In this document: one piece after another, positions 25,579-36,297 of the stretch
Layout: each line of letters begins with the position of its first letter
How positions within the stretch are numbered: position 1 is the stretch's first letter
Assembly (NCBI GenBank): GCA_900316855.1
Contig: ONEK01000002.1
Span: forward strand, 109,788 to 169,930
Origin: an uncultured Lachnospiraceae bacterium
Lineage (GTDB): Bacteria > Bacillota > Clostridia > Lachnospirales > Lachnospiraceae
DNA: 60,143 nt
Direction: 5' to 3'
The notes under the pieces: generated by a model
What the model was told of the DNA's origin: nothing
Database searches by the model: none
Seen by the model: the letters and a program-made list of their open reading frames with translations, nothing else
Program-made: the position numbers and the translations under genes

Positions 25579-26973
25579 TCACCCGCCGAGGATCATAGGC
25601 CCGAGTTCAGTGACATTTCCGGCCCCCATCGTGATAACCACATCGCCGGATTGGGCATTTTGCAGAATAAATTTTTTAATCTCTTCGAAATCGGGGAAAT
25701 AGTAAACGTCCTGTTTGCCGGATTCGCGGATCCTCTCGCACAGCTTTTCGGAGCTTACCCCCAGGGTATCGGTTTCCCTGGCAGCATAGATATCTGCCAG
25801 AACTACAACATCCGCCAGCGACAGGGACTTTGCGAAGTCATCGAACAGGGCTTTTGTCCTTGTGTAGGTATGCGGCTGGAAAATTACAAAAAGCTTTCCG
25901 TGCGGCAGCTTCAATGCGGCATTGAGGGTAGCGGTGATTTCCGTGGGATGATGGGCATAATCGTCGATCACCCTGACTCCGTTGATTTCACCGCGCAGCT
26001 CAAAGCGCCGGTCCGTCCCGCGATAGTCTTCGAGGGCAGCGGCAGTACTATCACGCGATACATTGAGACAGTCGCAGGCGGCAATGGCGGCAAGCGAGTT
26101 GTAGACGTTGTGTTCGCCCGGAACATGGAGCGTGATCCGCTGGGAATGACCCCCCTTCTGCGTTTTATGGCAGGCGGTATAGGACGGATGGGCGGATTCG
26201 TCAAACCGGATATTGACGGGGTAATAATCACTCCTGTCCCGGTCTGAGCCATAGGTAATGACTCGGCATTTCAAACCGTTCGTGATTTCCTCGTAACGAT
26301 CGATATCGGAATTGATGATCAGCGTTCCGTCCTCCGGCAGAAGCTCCGCGAATTTGCGGAAGCTGTGACGGATATCCTCCAGATCCTTAAAGAAATCGAG
26401 ATGATCAGCGTCAATATCCAGAATGATGCCGATTTTCGGAAACAGGGACAGGAAGCTGTTCGTATATTCGCAGGCTTCTGCGATGAAATATTCGGATCCC
26501 CCGACTCTCACATTGCCTCCGATGGAGGGGAGAATGCCGCCGACGGAAACCGTGGGGTCAGCTGACTCCCGCATCAGGATTTCCGAGATCATGGAGGTTG
26601 TTGTAGTCTTGCCGTGCGTTCCGGCAATGGCTACGGGAATCCGGTAGTTTTTCATCATTTCCCCGAGAAGCTGTGCCCTGGTAAGGCTGGGGATTCCCAG
26701 CTCATGAACCCTTTTATATTCCGGATTATCCGGATGAATGGCTGCCGTGAACACCGCAAGATCAATATCGTTCGTGATGTTTTCTGCCTTCTGGCCGATG
26801 TTGACGGGGATGCCGAGGGACTCCAGATGCTTTACCATTTCGGATTCGGAACGGTCCGAACCGGAGACGTGAAAACCTTCCTTCTGGAGAATCTGGGCCA
26901 GCCCGGACATGGAAATACCTCCGATTCCGACGAAATAGATCCGGATCGGATGCTTAAAATCAATCTGATACAT
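25579..26973 (-). CDS. murC: UDP-N-acetylmuramate--L-alanine ligase
   Basis: First Mur ligase: adds L-alanine to UDP-MurNAc. The N-terminal VGIGGISMSGLAQIL and GSDRSES are typical, and the ATP loop AGTHGKTTTTSM is at residues 117-128. Length is 464 aa. It is the first gene of a minus-strand group leading to dnaD, dnaC and prs. Its leader, on the minus strand from about 27216, contains a structured repeat that also occurs before ileS. Confidence 0.96.
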   Translation of the reverse strand: MYQIDFKHPIRIYFVGIGGISMSGLAQILQKEGFHVSGSDRSESEMVKHLESLGIPVNIGQKAENITNDIDLAVFTAAIHPDNPEYKRVHELGIPSLTRAQLLGEMMKNYRIPVAIAGTHGKTTTTSMISEILMRESADPTVSVGGILPSIGGNVRVGGSEYFIAEACEYTNSFLSLFPKIGIILDIDADHLDFFKDLEDIRHSFRKFAELLPEDGTLIINSDIDRYEEITNGLKCRVITYGSDRDRSDYYPVNIRFDESAHPSYTACHKTQKGGHSQRITLHVPGEHNVYNSLAAIAACDCLNVSRDSTAAALEDYRGTDRRFELRGEINGVRVIDDYAHHPTEITATLNAALKLPHGKLFVIFQPHTYTRTKALFDDFAKSLSLADVVVLADIYAARETDTLGVSSEKLCERIRESGKQDVYYFPDFEEIKKFILQNAQSGDVVITMGAGNVTELGPMILGG

Positions 26974-27002
26974 CCTGTACTCACTTTCTGAACGATATTA
27001 TT

Positions 27003-27228
27003 TTCGCATTCCGCGACGCTTCATGCTCATTGCGGGGCGTGTACGAAAAGGTGTTGATTACAGATTGCCTGCCGCTTCGCAGCAAGGCAATCCTGCCCCG
27101 CAATTCGCATTCCGCGGCGCTTCGCTCCGCTTCATGCTCATTGCGGTGCATGCCAGCCACTCACAGCATCACTTCCAGGCAAGCCTGGCGTGCTGCTGTG
27201 AGCGTCTGACATTGTAATCAACATTATA
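27003..27228 (-). repeat. Promoter-leader repeat, copy A (upstream of murC)
   Basis: Read on the minus strand: TATAAT (27228-27223) runs into TGTTGATTACA, whose exact inverted copy TGTAATCAACA ends the element at 27052. Between them are a CTCACAGCA...TGCTGTGAG hairpin (near 27158-27204) and a hairpin with GCTGCGAAGC at its apex (27063-27090). The block 27063-27111 is about 70 percent identical by eye to 37918-37968 before ileS. A further unit (AATGAGCATGAAGCG...CGCGGAATGCGAA) occurs twice, ending near 27105 and 27003. It may be a mobile REP/MITE-like sequence or an RNA leader. Confidence 0.7.
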
Positions 27229-27327
27229 TATCCAATATCCCTGAAATGGGCGGCAGCGGTCTGTTTTGGCAGAATCCCGGGAGGTTCGGACAATTCGGAA
27301 CCGAAAAATATAAAAAGTGACAATATA

Positions 27328-27412
27328 ATCGTTGATAACGATGAAAACTTGTGCATATTGGACACATTTTTCTACCGATTCAGTTTCATTCTGATGACTC
27401 GTGTGCTATACT
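27328..27412 (+). promoter_or_regulatory. glgC promoter region with palindrome
   Basis: A -10 box TATACT (27407-27412) lies about 50 bp before the glgC ATG; the -35 (TTCATT at 17 nt) is weak. Upstream is a 15-bp palindrome ATCGTTGATAACGAT (27328-27342) that could bind a regulator. The rest of the murC-glgC gap is occupied by the repeat described separately. Confidence 0.45.
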
Positions 27413-27462
27413 TTTGAATATTGAAATGCCGCAGTTTATTTTTTCGGATTGAGGTACAGGTC

Positions 27463-28740
27463 ATGATAAAAAAAGAGATGATCGCAATGCTGCTCGCCGG
27501 CGGGCGCGGCAGCAGGCTTGGAATTCTGACAGCCAAAATGGCAAAGCCGGCGGTTTCCTTCGGCGGGAAATACCGGATTATCGACTTCCCGCTGTCAAAC
27601 TGTATCAATTCGGGTATTGATACGGTCGGTGTCCTGACCCAGTACATGCCGCTGAAGCTGAACAAGCATATCGGAATCGGCATTCCGTGGGACCTGGACA
27701 AGCTGGTCGGAGGCGTCACGGTGCTTCCTCCCTATGAGAAGGTTCAGGGGACGGAATGGTATACGGGTACTGCCAACGCAATCTACCAGAACATGGGATA
27801 CATGGAGAACTATCATCCTGACTATGTACTGATTCTGTCCGGAGACCATATCTACAAGATGGACTATGAGTCCATGCTGGATTTCCATAAGGAAAACCAT
27901 GCCGATGTTACCATTGCAGTCATGCCGGTGCCGATGGAAGAGGCAAAGCGCTTCGGTATCATGATCGCGGACGAAAACAAGCAGATTACGGATTTCGAGG
28001 AGAAACCCGCACACCCGAGGTCCAATCTTGCCTCAATGGGAATCTATATTTTCTCCTGGAATGCCTTCAAGGAAGCCATGGAAACAAATAAGGACATTCC
28101 GGGGCTGGATTTCGGCAAGCATATCATCCCCTACTGCAAGGACCAGGGCAGGCGCCTGTTTGCCTATGAGTTCAATGGATACTGGAAGGATGTAGGTACG
28201 CTGACCTCCTATTGGGAAGCCAACATGCAGCTGATCGATATTGTGCCGGAGTTCAACCTGTACGAGGAGTACTGGAAGATCTACACGAATGTGGAATCGC
28301 TCCCGCCGCAGTATTACGGTGAAAACTCCCAGGTGGAGCGCTCAATCGTTGGTGAGGGAACGGAAATATACGGCCGCGTCTTCAACTCCGTCATCGGCTC
28401 GGACGTAGTTATCGGGGAAGGCTCCGAGATCCGGGATTCCATCATCATGAACGGGGTGCATATTGACGGCGGCTGCCGGCTCGAGAAAACCATCGTGGCG
28501 GAGAATGCCCACATTCAGGACAATGTGGTCATCGGGGAAGGCGGGGAAGCCGATAATGAGACGGATCCTTCCATTTACAGAGAGGGACTCGTTGTCATTG
28601 CGGAAAACACCCTGGTGCCGGCCAATGTCAGAATCGGCAAGAACGTCATGATCAACGGACAGACTACGCCGGAGGATTATCCGGACGGTGTTCTCGCAAG
28701 CGGCAGAACACTGAATAAGGAAGGTGGCGCAGAGACATGA
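27463..28740 (+). CDS. glgC: Glucose-1-phosphate adenylyltransferase
   Basis: Makes ADP-glucose, the donor for glycogen synthesis. The N-terminal [12 protein letters not shown] nucleotide loop (residues 7-18), [20 protein letters not shown], and the [10 protein letters not shown] catalytic region are canonical; the C-terminal left-handed helix repeats regulate the enzyme. ATG 27463 gives 425 aa, the usual size; an upstream in-frame ATG at 27421 would add 14 unconserved residues. It overlaps glgD by 4 bp. Confidence 0.96.
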   Translation: MIKKEMIAMLLAGGRGSRLGILTAKMAKPAVSFGGKYRIIDFPLSNCINSGIDTVGVLTQYMPLKLNKHIGIGIPWDLDKLVGGVTVLPPYEKVQGTEWYTGTANAIYQNMGYMENYHPDYVLILSGDHIYKMDYESMLDFHKENHADVTIAVMPVPMEEAKRFGIMIADENKQITDFEEKPAHPRSNLASMGIYIFSWNAFKEAMETNKDIPGLDFGKHIIPYCKDQGRRLFAYEFNGYWKDVGTLTSYWEANMQLIDIVPEFNLYEEYWKIYTNVESLPPQYYGENSQVERSIVGEGTEIYGRVFNSVIGSDVVIGEGSEIRDSIIMNGVHIDGGCRLEKTIVAENAHIQDNVVIGEGGEADNETDPSIYREGLVVIAENTLVPANVRIGKNVMINGQTTPEDYPDGVLASGRTLNKEGGAET

Positions 28741-29858
28741 GAGCAATCGGAATAATTCTGGCAGGTGGGAAATCCAATCGCATGAGGGAGCTGTCAGCGA
28801 AACGCGCAGTCTGCGCGATGCCGATTGCGGGTTCCTACCGCAGTATTGACTTTGCGCTGAGCAATATGGAGTATTCCCGTATTCAGAAGGTCGCAATCCT
28901 GACGCAGTTCAATTCCAGAAGCCTGAACGAGCACCTGAGTTCGTCCAAGTGGTGGGATTTCGGCCGCAAGCAGGGCGGCATGTTCCTGTTCACCCCCTCG
29001 TTTACGAGCGAGAATTCCAACTGGTACCGCGGCACGGCAGACGCCATTGCGCAGAACATCAGCTTCCTGAAGACGTCGCATGAGCCTTATGTGGTGATTG
29101 CATCCGGAGACTGCGTCTATAAGCTGGATTACAACAAGGTGCTGGAATACCACGTGGACAAGCGCGCGGACATCACGGTTGTCTGCAAGGATATGCCCGC
29201 CGGGACGAATGTAGAGCGCTATGGAACCGTCGGCATGGATGAAGACGGCAGGATCACGGAGTTTGTGGAGAAGCCGATCGTTGCCAGCTCCAATACCATT
29301 TCATGCGGCATTTATGTCATCCGAAGGCGCGCCCTGATCGACCTGCTGCAGAAGAGCGAGGAGGAAGGCAGATTCGACCTTGTACAGGATATCCTGATCC
29401 GTTACAAGGACATCAAACGGATCTACGGCTACAGGATGAATGAGTACTGGAGCAATATTGCTTCCGTAGATGATTATTTCCGGACGAACATGGATTTCCT
29501 GAAGCCGGAGGTACGGCAGTATTTCTTCAAGCAGTATCCGGAGATTCACTCCAAGGTGGCGGACCTGCCGCCTGCCAAGTACAACGTCGGTGTCACGGTG
29601 AAGAACTCACTGCTCTCAAGCGGCTGTATCGTCAACGGTGCCATTGAGAATTCCATTCTGTTCCAGAAGGTCTATGTCGGGAACAACTGTGTGATCCGGA
29701 ATTCCCTCATTCTGAATGATGTTTATATAGGGGACAACACCTATATTGATAACTGCATCGTCGAATCCGACAGTACCATTCCTGCCAATTCCTATTACAA
29801 GGGTGAGAGCAGTCACCGTATCGTCATCGAGGAGAAGGGGGAGCGGTACGCGATCTGA
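28737..29858 (+). CDS. glgD: GlgD, glucose-1-phosphate adenylyltransferase-like subunit
   Basis: Paralogue of GlgC found in Firmicutes, where it forms a mixed enzyme with GlgC and raises its activity. It keeps [13 protein letters not shown] in place of the glycine-rich catalytic loop and [10 protein letters not shown] in place of [10 protein letters not shown]. The 373-aa length is typical and shorter than GlgC. It starts inside the glgC stop (ATGA) and is followed by a long palindromic terminator. Confidence 0.95.
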   Translation: MRAIGIILAGGKSNRMRELSAKRAVCAMPIAGSYRSIDFALSNMEYSRIQKVAILTQFNSRSLNEHLSSSKWWDFGRKQGGMFLFTPSFTSENSNWYRGTADAIAQNISFLKTSHEPYVVIASGDCVYKLDYNKVLEYHVDKRADITVVCKDMPAGTNVERYGTVGMDEDGRITEFVEKPIVASSNTISCGIYVIRRRALIDLLQKSEEEGRFDLVQDILIRYKDIKRIYGYRMNEYWSNIASVDDYFRTNMDFLKPEVRQYFFKQYPEIHSKVADLPPAKYNVGVTVKNSLLSSGCIVNGAIENSILFQKVYVGNNCVIRNSLILNDVYIGDNTYIDNCIVESDSTIPANSYYKGESSHRIVIEEKGERYAI

Positions 29859-29905
29859 TTTCCCTGTCTTTGGCTTGTACAAAGCTGTAAAATGTGGTTT
29901 AGTGT

Positions 29906-29940
29906 CCTCATCCCGAACGTTCGGGATGAGGATTTATTTT
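29906..29940 (+). terminator. Terminator after glgCD
   Basis: A perfect 26-bp palindrome (12-bp arms CCTCATCCCGAA and TTCGGGATGAGG) spans 29906-29931 and is followed by ATTTATTTT. It lies 47 bp after glgD and 60 bp before the pth ATG. Confidence 0.85.
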
Positions 29941-29990
29941 CGCATGAGGAACGTGTAAAGAGCAGCAGGGAATTCCCTGCAGAGGCAGCT

Positions 29991-30563
29991 ATGGACTCAT
30001 TTTATCTGATTGCGGGTCTCGGAAATCCCGGGAGGGAATATGAAGGGACCAGGCACAACGTGGGATTTGACGTTGTGGATCTTCTGCATGCACAGCATAC
30101 ATTCGGTCCGTTCGTCAGGGATGGGAAAGCCCTGGTTTCAAAGGGACGGATCGGTACAGCCAGGGTAATCCTGATGAAGCCGCAGACCTATATGAACCTG
30201 TCCGGGGAGGCAATCCGGCCCTGTCTGGATTTCTATAAAATTGATCACACAGCAAATTTCATTGTGACACTGGATGACATTGACCTGGAACCGGGAAGAA
30301 TCCGGATCCGCAAGAAGGGCAGCCCGGGAGGGCATAACGGGCTGAAAAACATCGTGCAGAATCTCGGGGACGGGGATTTCTGCAGGGTCAGGGTCGGCGT
30401 GGGTGCCAAGCCGGATCCGGACTATGATCTTGCGGATTATGTACTGGGTCATCCCCGGGGAGAGGACCGGAAGGTGCTGGACGAAGCGGAGGAGAAGGCT
30501 TCACAGGCGATTGCGTCGATCCTTTCGGACGGAATCGACCGCGCCATGAATCGCTTCAATTAA
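29991..30563 (+). CDS. pth: Peptidyl-tRNA hydrolase
   Basis: Releases tRNA from peptidyl-tRNA that drops off ribosomes. GLGNPGREYEGTRHNVG carries N12 and the catalytic H22; MKPQTYMNLSG and KGSPGGHNGLKNI are conserved. ATG 29991 gives 190 aa; upstream starts would run through the glgCD terminator. mfd follows 12 bp later, a pairing common in Firmicutes. Confidence 0.96.
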   Translation: MDSFYLIAGLGNPGREYEGTRHNVGFDVVDLLHAQHTFGPFVRDGKALVSKGRIGTARVILMKPQTYMNLSGEAIRPCLDFYKIDHTANFIVTLDDIDLEPGRIRIRKKGSPGGHNGLKNIVQNLGDGDFCRVRVGVGAKPDPDYDLADYVLGHPRGEDRKVLDEAEEKASQAIASILSDGIDRAMNRFN

Positions 30564-30575
30564 CCGGAGACAACA

Positions 30576-33500
30576 ATGAGGTCTTTGACAGAACCGCTGA
30601 AGGAATCAGCGGATTATTGCAGAATCGTTTCCCTTCTGTCCGAAAAGGGCGCGGGAGTTCTTGCGGATGACTGTGTGCCGTCACAGAAGCAGCATCTGAT
30701 CTATGCCATTTCGAAGGAGCCGGAGCTTGCCGGATTCTGCCGCTTCCGGGTGATCATCACCTATTCGGACAAGCGCGCCATGGACCTGAGGGACCAGTAT
30801 ACCTTTTTCGACCGCACCACAACGGTTTTCCCGGCAAGGGATCTCATATTCTATCAGGCGGACCTGCGCGGCAGGGAAATTGAGACGGAACGGCTGAAGT
30901 GTCTCCGGCGCATCATGGAGGGCAGGCCCATGACCGTGGTCACTACCTTTGCCGCGCTCATGACACCCCAGATACCGCTGGCAGTTCTTAAAAAGGCAAT
31001 TCTTCCGCTGGCAAAACGGGATGTGATCGGCATGGATGAGATTGCAGATCATCTCTCAGCCATGGGCTATGAAAAAAATGCCCAGGTCAACGCGCCGGGA
31101 CAGTTTGCCATCCGCGGTGATATCCTCGATGTCTTTGATCTGACGGAGGAGAATCCGATCCGTATCGAATTTTTCGATGATGAGATCGATTCCATCCGTT
31201 CCTTTGACGCGGAATCACAGCGTAGCATGGAATCACTCGAATCCGTCCGTATTTATCCCGCAGCGGAGCTCATTCTGGACGGGCGCCGCCTTGCGGACGG
31301 TCTGGACAGGATGCGGAGCGAACTGAAAACGGAGGAGGAACGGTTCCGGAAGAACCGGAAACCGGAGGAAGCCCGCCGGCTGCACGAGGAGGTCTGCGCG
31401 GTGATCGAGGAAGCCCAGCAGTGGCACAGCTTCGGGAAACTGGAGAGCTTCATTCATTATTTTTATCCGTCCACACAGAGCTTCCTCAATCTGTTTCCCG
31501 AAGACAGCACTATGCTATTCTTTGACGAACCGGTAAGAATCAGGGAACAGGCAGACGCGGTCGAGACAGAATTCCGGGAGAGCATGATTTCACGCTCGGA
31601 GAAGGGTCTGTGCCTGCCCGGGCAGATGCAGCTGATCTCATCGGGAGAAAGCGTTGCTTCCAGTGCGGAACATTACAGGAAACTCGAAATGACCGGTCTT
31701 GTGCAGAACAGCACGTTTACTCTGCCGGACCATATCGTATCCGTCCACGCCAGACCAGCTGCTTCTTATAACAAATCATTTGACTCCCTGGAAAAGGACC
31801 TGAAAAAATACCGTCTGGAAAAGTACCGGGTGGTAATTATTTCTGCATCCCGCACCAGGGCGAAGCGGCTCGCACAGGATCTGACGGGGAGGGGAATTTC
31901 TGCGTTTTATTCCGAGAATCCGGACCGGGTTCTCGAGCCCGGAGAGATCATGACCTATTATGGAAGGATCGCCCATGGCTTTGAGTATCCGAACCTGAAA
32001 TTCATCGTCATTGCCGAAACGGATATTTTCGGCACGAAGACACTGAAGAAGAAAAAAAAGAAGAAGCTCGAAAACGGCGAGCTCATCCGCGACTTTTCGG
32101 ATCTTCGGGCGGGCGACTATGTCGTTCACGAGGATTACGGGATCGGCATTTACCGCGGTGTGGAGAAAATCGAGGTCGGCGGCATTGTCAAGGATTATAT
32201 CAAGGTCGAATATGGCGGCGGAGGGATCCTCTACATCCTGCCGAATGATCTGAATGTCCTGCAGAAGTACGCATCACAGGGGACCGCAAAGCCGAAGCTG
32301 AACAAACTGGGCAGCAGCGAGTGGAAGACGACAAAATCCAGAGTGAAGGGCGCGGTCGAGGAGGTTGCCCAGGACCTTGTAAACCTGTACGCAGCCCGGC
32401 AGCATGAAACGGGCTATGCCTTCGGACCGGATACCGTCTGGCAGAAGGAGTTCGAGGAGATGTTCCCGTATGAGGAGACGCAGGACCAGCTGACTGCCAT
32501 TGAAGATACGAAGAACGACATGGAGTCGGATAAGATCATGGACCGTCTGATCTGCGGAGATGTCGGCTACGGGAAAACCGAGATTGCGCTCCGGGCAGCC
32601 TTCAAGGCGGTGCAGGATGGCAAGCAGGCAGCAGTCCTGGTGCCGACGACGATCCTGGCGCAGCAGCATTTCAACACATTCACGGAGCGGATGAGGGACT
32701 TCCCGGTCAATATTGAGATGCTGTCGCGCTTCCGCACGCCCGCCGAGCAGAAAAAGACCATCGAAGGACTGAAAAACGGCAGTGTGGATATTGTAGTCGG
32801 CACGCACAGGGTGCTGTCCCAAGACGTGCAATTCAGGGACCTGGGACTTCTTGTCATTGACGAGGAGCAGCGATTCGGCGTCAGTGCCAAGGAAAAGATC
32901 AAGAAGCTGAAACAGAATGTAGACGTGCTGACCATGACAGCGACGCCGATCCCCCGGACGCTGCACATGAGCCTTGTGGGAATCCGGGACATGAGCATTC
33001 TGGAGGAAGCACCGCAGGACCGTGTCCCGATTCAGACCTACGTGATGGAATACAACGAAGAGCTGGTGCGGGAGGCAATCCTGCGTGAGCTCTCCCGTAA
33101 GGGGCAGGTCTATTACGTCTATAACCGGGTGAATGATATCGCGGATCTTGCGGGAAGAATCCAGACGCTGGTGCCGGAAGCCAGGGTTTCCTACGCGCAC
33201 GGACAGATGTCGGAACAGGAGCTGGAGAAGATCATGTATGATTTTGTCTCCGGTGAGATCGATGTCCTTGTTTCGACGACCATCATTGAGACCGGGCTGG
33301 ATATCCCGAACGTCAATACCATCATCATCCATGACTCGGACCGCATGGGACTCTCACAGCTGTACCAGCTGCGCGGCCGGGTGGGAAGATCGAACCGCAC
33401 GGCCTATGCCTTCCTGATGTACCGGAAGGACCGGATGCTCCGGGAGGAAGCGGAAAAGCGACTCTCCGCCATCAAGGAGTTCACGGATCTTGGTTCCGGC

Positions 33501-34157
33501 TTCCGCATCGCGATGCGTGACCTGGAAATACGCGGCGCGGGGTCTGTCCTGGGCCGCGCCCAGCACGGTCATATGGCGGCAGTCGGGTACGACCTTTACT
33601 GCAAACTGCTGGAGAGCGCTGTGCGGGAGGTGAAGGGCGAACCGGTGAAGGAGGAGATCAATGTGAAGGTCAGTCTCTCTGTGGACGCCTTCATTCCGGG
33701 CACCTATATCCCCAACGAGGCGCAGAAACTGGATATCTATAAGAAGATTGCGGCCGTATCTTCCCTTGAGGACTGCGATGATGTGAGGGACGAGATGCGC
33801 GACCGCTTCGGGGAGCCGATCCCGCAGGCAGCCGAAAACCTGCTGCGGATTGCCCTCATCCGCAGCATCGCGGCAAAGCTGGATATTACGGATATTACGG
33901 GAGGCGGGGGGAGCGTCCGCCTCACCCTGCAGCAGAAGGCTGACATTCATGTGGAGAATATCCCGAAGCTTCTTGCGAAGTATCACGGGAACCTCCACTT
34001 TGTCCCCAGGGGAATGCCGCGCGGCGAACAGGCGGGCAAGCCGTATTTCGACGCCCGCTATTCCTCCACGGGTGTTGCTGTCCGGGACGAGGAAACCCTC
34101 CTGGCAACCGTGGAGGGACTTCTTTCGGATTTTGCGGACATTCTCCGCAACCCGTGA
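30576..34157 (+). CDS. mfd: Transcription-repair coupling factor
   Basis: ATP-dependent DNA translocase that removes stalled RNA polymerase and recruits UvrA. The 1193-aa protein has an N-terminal UvrB-like region, the RNA-polymerase-interacting domain ([19 protein letters not shown], about residue 505), RecG-like helicase motifs with Walker [10 protein letters not shown] (about 660) and the DEEQ box VIDEEQRFG (about 765), [12 protein letters not shown], and the C-terminal TRCF domain. A lysine run sits before the RID in a run of eight A; the frame continues normally. Confidence 0.97.
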   Translation: MRSLTEPLKESADYCRIVSLLSEKGAGVLADDCVPSQKQHLIYAISKEPELAGFCRFRVIITYSDKRAMDLRDQYTFFDRTTTVFPARDLIFYQADLRGREIETERLKCLRRIMEGRPMTVVTTFAALMTPQIPLAVLKKAILPLAKRDVIGMDEIADHLSAMGYEKNAQVNAPGQFAIRGDILDVFDLTEENPIRIEFFDDEIDSIRSFDAESQRSMESLESVRIYPAAELILDGRRLADGLDRMRSELKTEEERFRKNRKPEEARRLHEEVCAVIEEAQQWHSFGKLESFIHYFYPSTQSFLNLFPEDSTMLFFDEPVRIREQADAVETEFRESMISRSEKGLCLPGQMQLISSGESVASSAEHYRKLEMTGLVQNSTFTLPDHIVSVHARPAASYNKSFDSLEKDLKKYRLEKYRVVIISASRTRAKRLAQDLTGRGISAFYSENPDRVLEPGEIMTYYGRIAHGFEYPNLKFIVIAETDIFGTKTLKKKKKKKLENGELIRDFSDLRAGDYVVHEDYGIGIYRGVEKIEVGGIVKDYIKVEYGGGGILYILPNDLNVLQKYASQGTAKPKLNKLGSSEWKTTKSRVKGAVEEVAQDLVNLYAARQHETGYAFGPDTVWQKEFEEMFPYEETQDQLTAIEDTKNDMESDKIMDRLICGDVGYGKTEIALRAAFKAVQDGKQAAVLVPTTILAQQHFNTFTERMRDFPVNIEMLSRFRTPAEQKKTIEGLKNGSVDIVVGTHRVLSQDVQFRDLGLLVIDEEQRFGVSAKEKIKKLKQNVDVLTMTATPIPRTLHMSLVGIRDMSILEEAPQDRVPIQTYVMEYNEELVREAILRELSRKGQVYYVYNRVNDIADLAGRIQTLVPEARVSYAHGQMSEQELEKIMYDFVSGEIDVLVSTTIIETGLDIPNVNTIIIHDSDRMGLSQLYQLRGRVGRSNRTAYAFLMYRKDRMLREEAEKRLSAIKEFTDLGSGFRIAMRDLEIRGAGSVLGRAQHGHMAAVGYDLYCKLLESAVREVKGEPVKEEINVKVSLSVDAFIPGTYIPNEAQKLDIYKKIAAVSSLEDCDDVRDEMRDRFGEPIPQAAENLLRIALIRSIAAKLDITDITGGGGSVRLTLQQKADIHVENIPKLLAKYHGNLHFVPRGMPRGEQAGKPYFDARYSSTGVAVRDEETLLATVEGLLSDFADILRNP

Positions 34158-34248
34158 CGATGAACACAGCCTTACATTTGTTTTGCAGGTATTTTATGTT
34201 AAACTTACAATGTTCGGCTTTTCTTCACACAGCGGTTCCGGAGGTTGC

Positions 34249-36180
34249 ATGAATATCATTGACATACTCGGCATTGTCGGTGGTCTTGTTCTGTTCCTGT
34301 ATGGGATACAGAAGCTCGGAGACGGACTGAAAAAGGTCTCCGGCAGCAAGATGGAGGAAATCCTGCAGTCGCTGACTTCCAACAAATGGAAGGGCGCTCT
34401 GCTGGGAATGCTGGTTACCGCGGTCATTCAGTCCTCCGGTGCAACGATTGTCATGGTGGTCGGTTTTGTCAATTCCGAAATCATGACGCTGCAGCAGTCG
34501 GTCGGCGTGATCCTCGGTGCCAATATCGGTACGACCATCACGGCGTGGCTGCTGTCCCTGACCGGTATTCAGGGCAGCAACATCGTGATCCAGCTGCTCA
34601 AACCTGCCAACTTCTCGCCGATTGCCGGTATCATCGGCGTCTTCATGCTGATGATGGCGAAGAAGCAGAAGACACGTGAGATCGGCGGCATCATGACAAG
34701 CTTTGCGGTTCTGATGATCGGCATGGACATCATGTCCTCCGGCGCGGCTCCGCTTGCGGATGATCCGAAGTTCGTCGGCATCATAACCGCCTTTTCCAAT
34801 CCGATTCTCGGCCTTCTGGCAGGACTTGCCATCACGGTCGTCCTGCAGTCCTCCTCCGCATCCATCGGTATCCTGCAGTCTCTCTCCCTTACGGGCGTGC
34901 TGAAAATGTCCAGTGCGATCCCGGTCATCATGGGTGAAAATATCGGCTCTGCCATCACCGGCGTCCTGGGTGCGATCGGTGCCTCCCGCAATGCGGTCCG
35001 GACTTCGTTTATCCAGCTGTTTTACTGCATTATCAAGACAACGACGTTCATGATCGGCTTTTATGCACTGAATGCTTTCGTTCATTTCCCGATCATGGAT
35101 CAGGTCGCGACTCCCGTTGTCATTGCGGTCTTCCACAGTATCTTCAATATTGCGGCGGTGCTCATCATGCTGCCGGTCTCCGACATTCTCGTGAAGCTGG
35201 TGGAGAAGGCCATCCCCATCACGGACGAGGAACGTGCACAGAGTGAGTCCCGCAGGGAGCTGCAGATTCTCGATCCCAAGTTTATTACTTCTCCTTCGTT
35301 TGCACTGCAGCAGTGCAAGAAGGCTACCGGAAAGATGGGTGAATATACCCGGGAAACGCTGAATCTTGCCATAGACTGTGTCCTGAATTTTGATGAACAG
35401 AAGGCGGAACGTGTCGAGAAACTGGAGCAGACCGTTGACATGTACGAGGATCAGCTGGATTCCTATCTGGTACGCATGAGCGGCATGAAGTTTTCTGTTC
35501 ACGATTCCTACGAGTTTGCCCTGATCATGCATACCATCGGCGACTTCGAACGAATGACGGATCATGCGCTCAATGTGGAACAGTCTGCGCGGCAGATGAG
35601 GGAGAAGGATCAGCATTTCTCGTCACGTGCGCAGGAAGAGCTTACGGTTTTCCACAGGGCGCTGCTGGATATTGTAGACCGCACGGTCCGCGCATTCGAA
35701 AACGAGGATCTGCAGCTCGCTTCTACCGTTGAGCCGCTGGAAAATGTCATCGACGGACTGAACATGGAAGTGAAACGCCGCCATGTGAGACGGCTCCGCC
35801 GCGGCAAGTGTACAGTAGAGCTGGGCATTGCCCTCGAGGATATCACGACGGATTACGAGAGGATCGCGGATCACTGCAACAACATTGCGGTCCACCTCGC
35901 GCAGAAGAAGGAAGAGAACGCGTTTGATACCCACGATTACCTGGAAAGTCTTGAGGGCACGGACCGGGAGGAGTTCCGCGCGAATGAAAGGTCGTTTGAA
36001 GCGCAGTACCGTCTCCCCGGAATGAAGAAGGACGAATCGGATCTGGATTCCCTTCCGGAGACGGAGGAAGCCATCCGGGCAGAGCTCGACCGCCGGAAGG
36101 AGACCGTGCGGCAGCAGGAAGAAAAGAAGAAAAAGAAAAAAGAAAAAGACAAAATTAAAGAGAAGACCAAAAAAGGCTGA
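34249..36180 (+). CDS. Na/Pi cotransporter family protein with PhoU-like C-terminus
   Basis: Membrane protein with two Na/Pi-cotransporter repeats (each with a QSSGAT- or QSSSAS-type motif: VIQSSGATIVM about residue 61, VLQSSSASIGI about residue 200) and eight or so hydrophobic segments. A cytoplasmic PhoU-like helical domain starts at about residue 350, and the tail is very basic (KKKKKKEKDKIKEK). ATG 34249 has GGAGG just upstream; an in-frame ATG at 34210 is less likely. Length is 643 aa. It probably imports phosphate or a related anion with sodium; some homologues carry other roles. Confidence 0.88.
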   Translation: MNIIDILGIVGGLVLFLYGIQKLGDGLKKVSGSKMEEILQSLTSNKWKGALLGMLVTAVIQSSGATIVMVVGFVNSEIMTLQQSVGVILGANIGTTITAWLLSLTGIQGSNIVIQLLKPANFSPIAGIIGVFMLMMAKKQKTREIGGIMTSFAVLMIGMDIMSSGAAPLADDPKFVGIITAFSNPILGLLAGLAITVVLQSSSASIGILQSLSLTGVLKMSSAIPVIMGENIGSAITGVLGAIGASRNAVRTSFIQLFYCIIKTTTFMIGFYALNAFVHFPIMDQVATPVVIAVFHSIFNIAAVLIMLPVSDILVKLVEKAIPITDEERAQSESRRELQILDPKFITSPSFALQQCKKATGKMGEYTRETLNLAIDCVLNFDEQKAERVEKLEQTVDMYEDQLDSYLVRMSGMKFSVHDSYEFALIMHTIGDFERMTDHALNVEQSARQMREKDQHFSSRAQEELTVFHRALLDIVDRTVRAFENEDLQLASTVEPLENVIDGLNMEVKRRHVRRLRRGKCTVELGIALEDITTDYERIADHCNNIAVHLAQKKEENAFDTHDYLESLEGTDREEFRANERSFEAQYRLPGMKKDESDLDSLPETEEAIRAELDRRKETVRQQEEKKKKKKEKDKIKEKTKKG

Positions 36181-36188
36181 TATGAAAA

Positions 36189-36238
36189 CCCTCCGCGATG
36201 GCAGACCGGGAAACCGGCTGCCATCGCGGAGGGTTTTT
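36189..36238. terminator. Bidirectional terminator between Na/Pi gene and pncB
   Basis: A 16-bp perfect stem (CCCTCCGCGATGGCAG with CTGCCATCGCGGAGGG) flanked by AAAA on the left and TTTTT on the right, so it can end transcripts from both convergent genes. Confidence 0.92.
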
Positions 36239-36297
36239 GATGTATCTGTTATTCGGCAGAAGCCATTCCCGGTGGAACTGTTCAGCGGAGCACGGTG

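Noticed and set aside
32041..32072. Programmed frameshift at the A-rich lysine run in mfd
   Set aside because: The frame continues correctly into the RNA-polymerase-interacting domain, and lysine-rich runs are normal at this place in Mfd.
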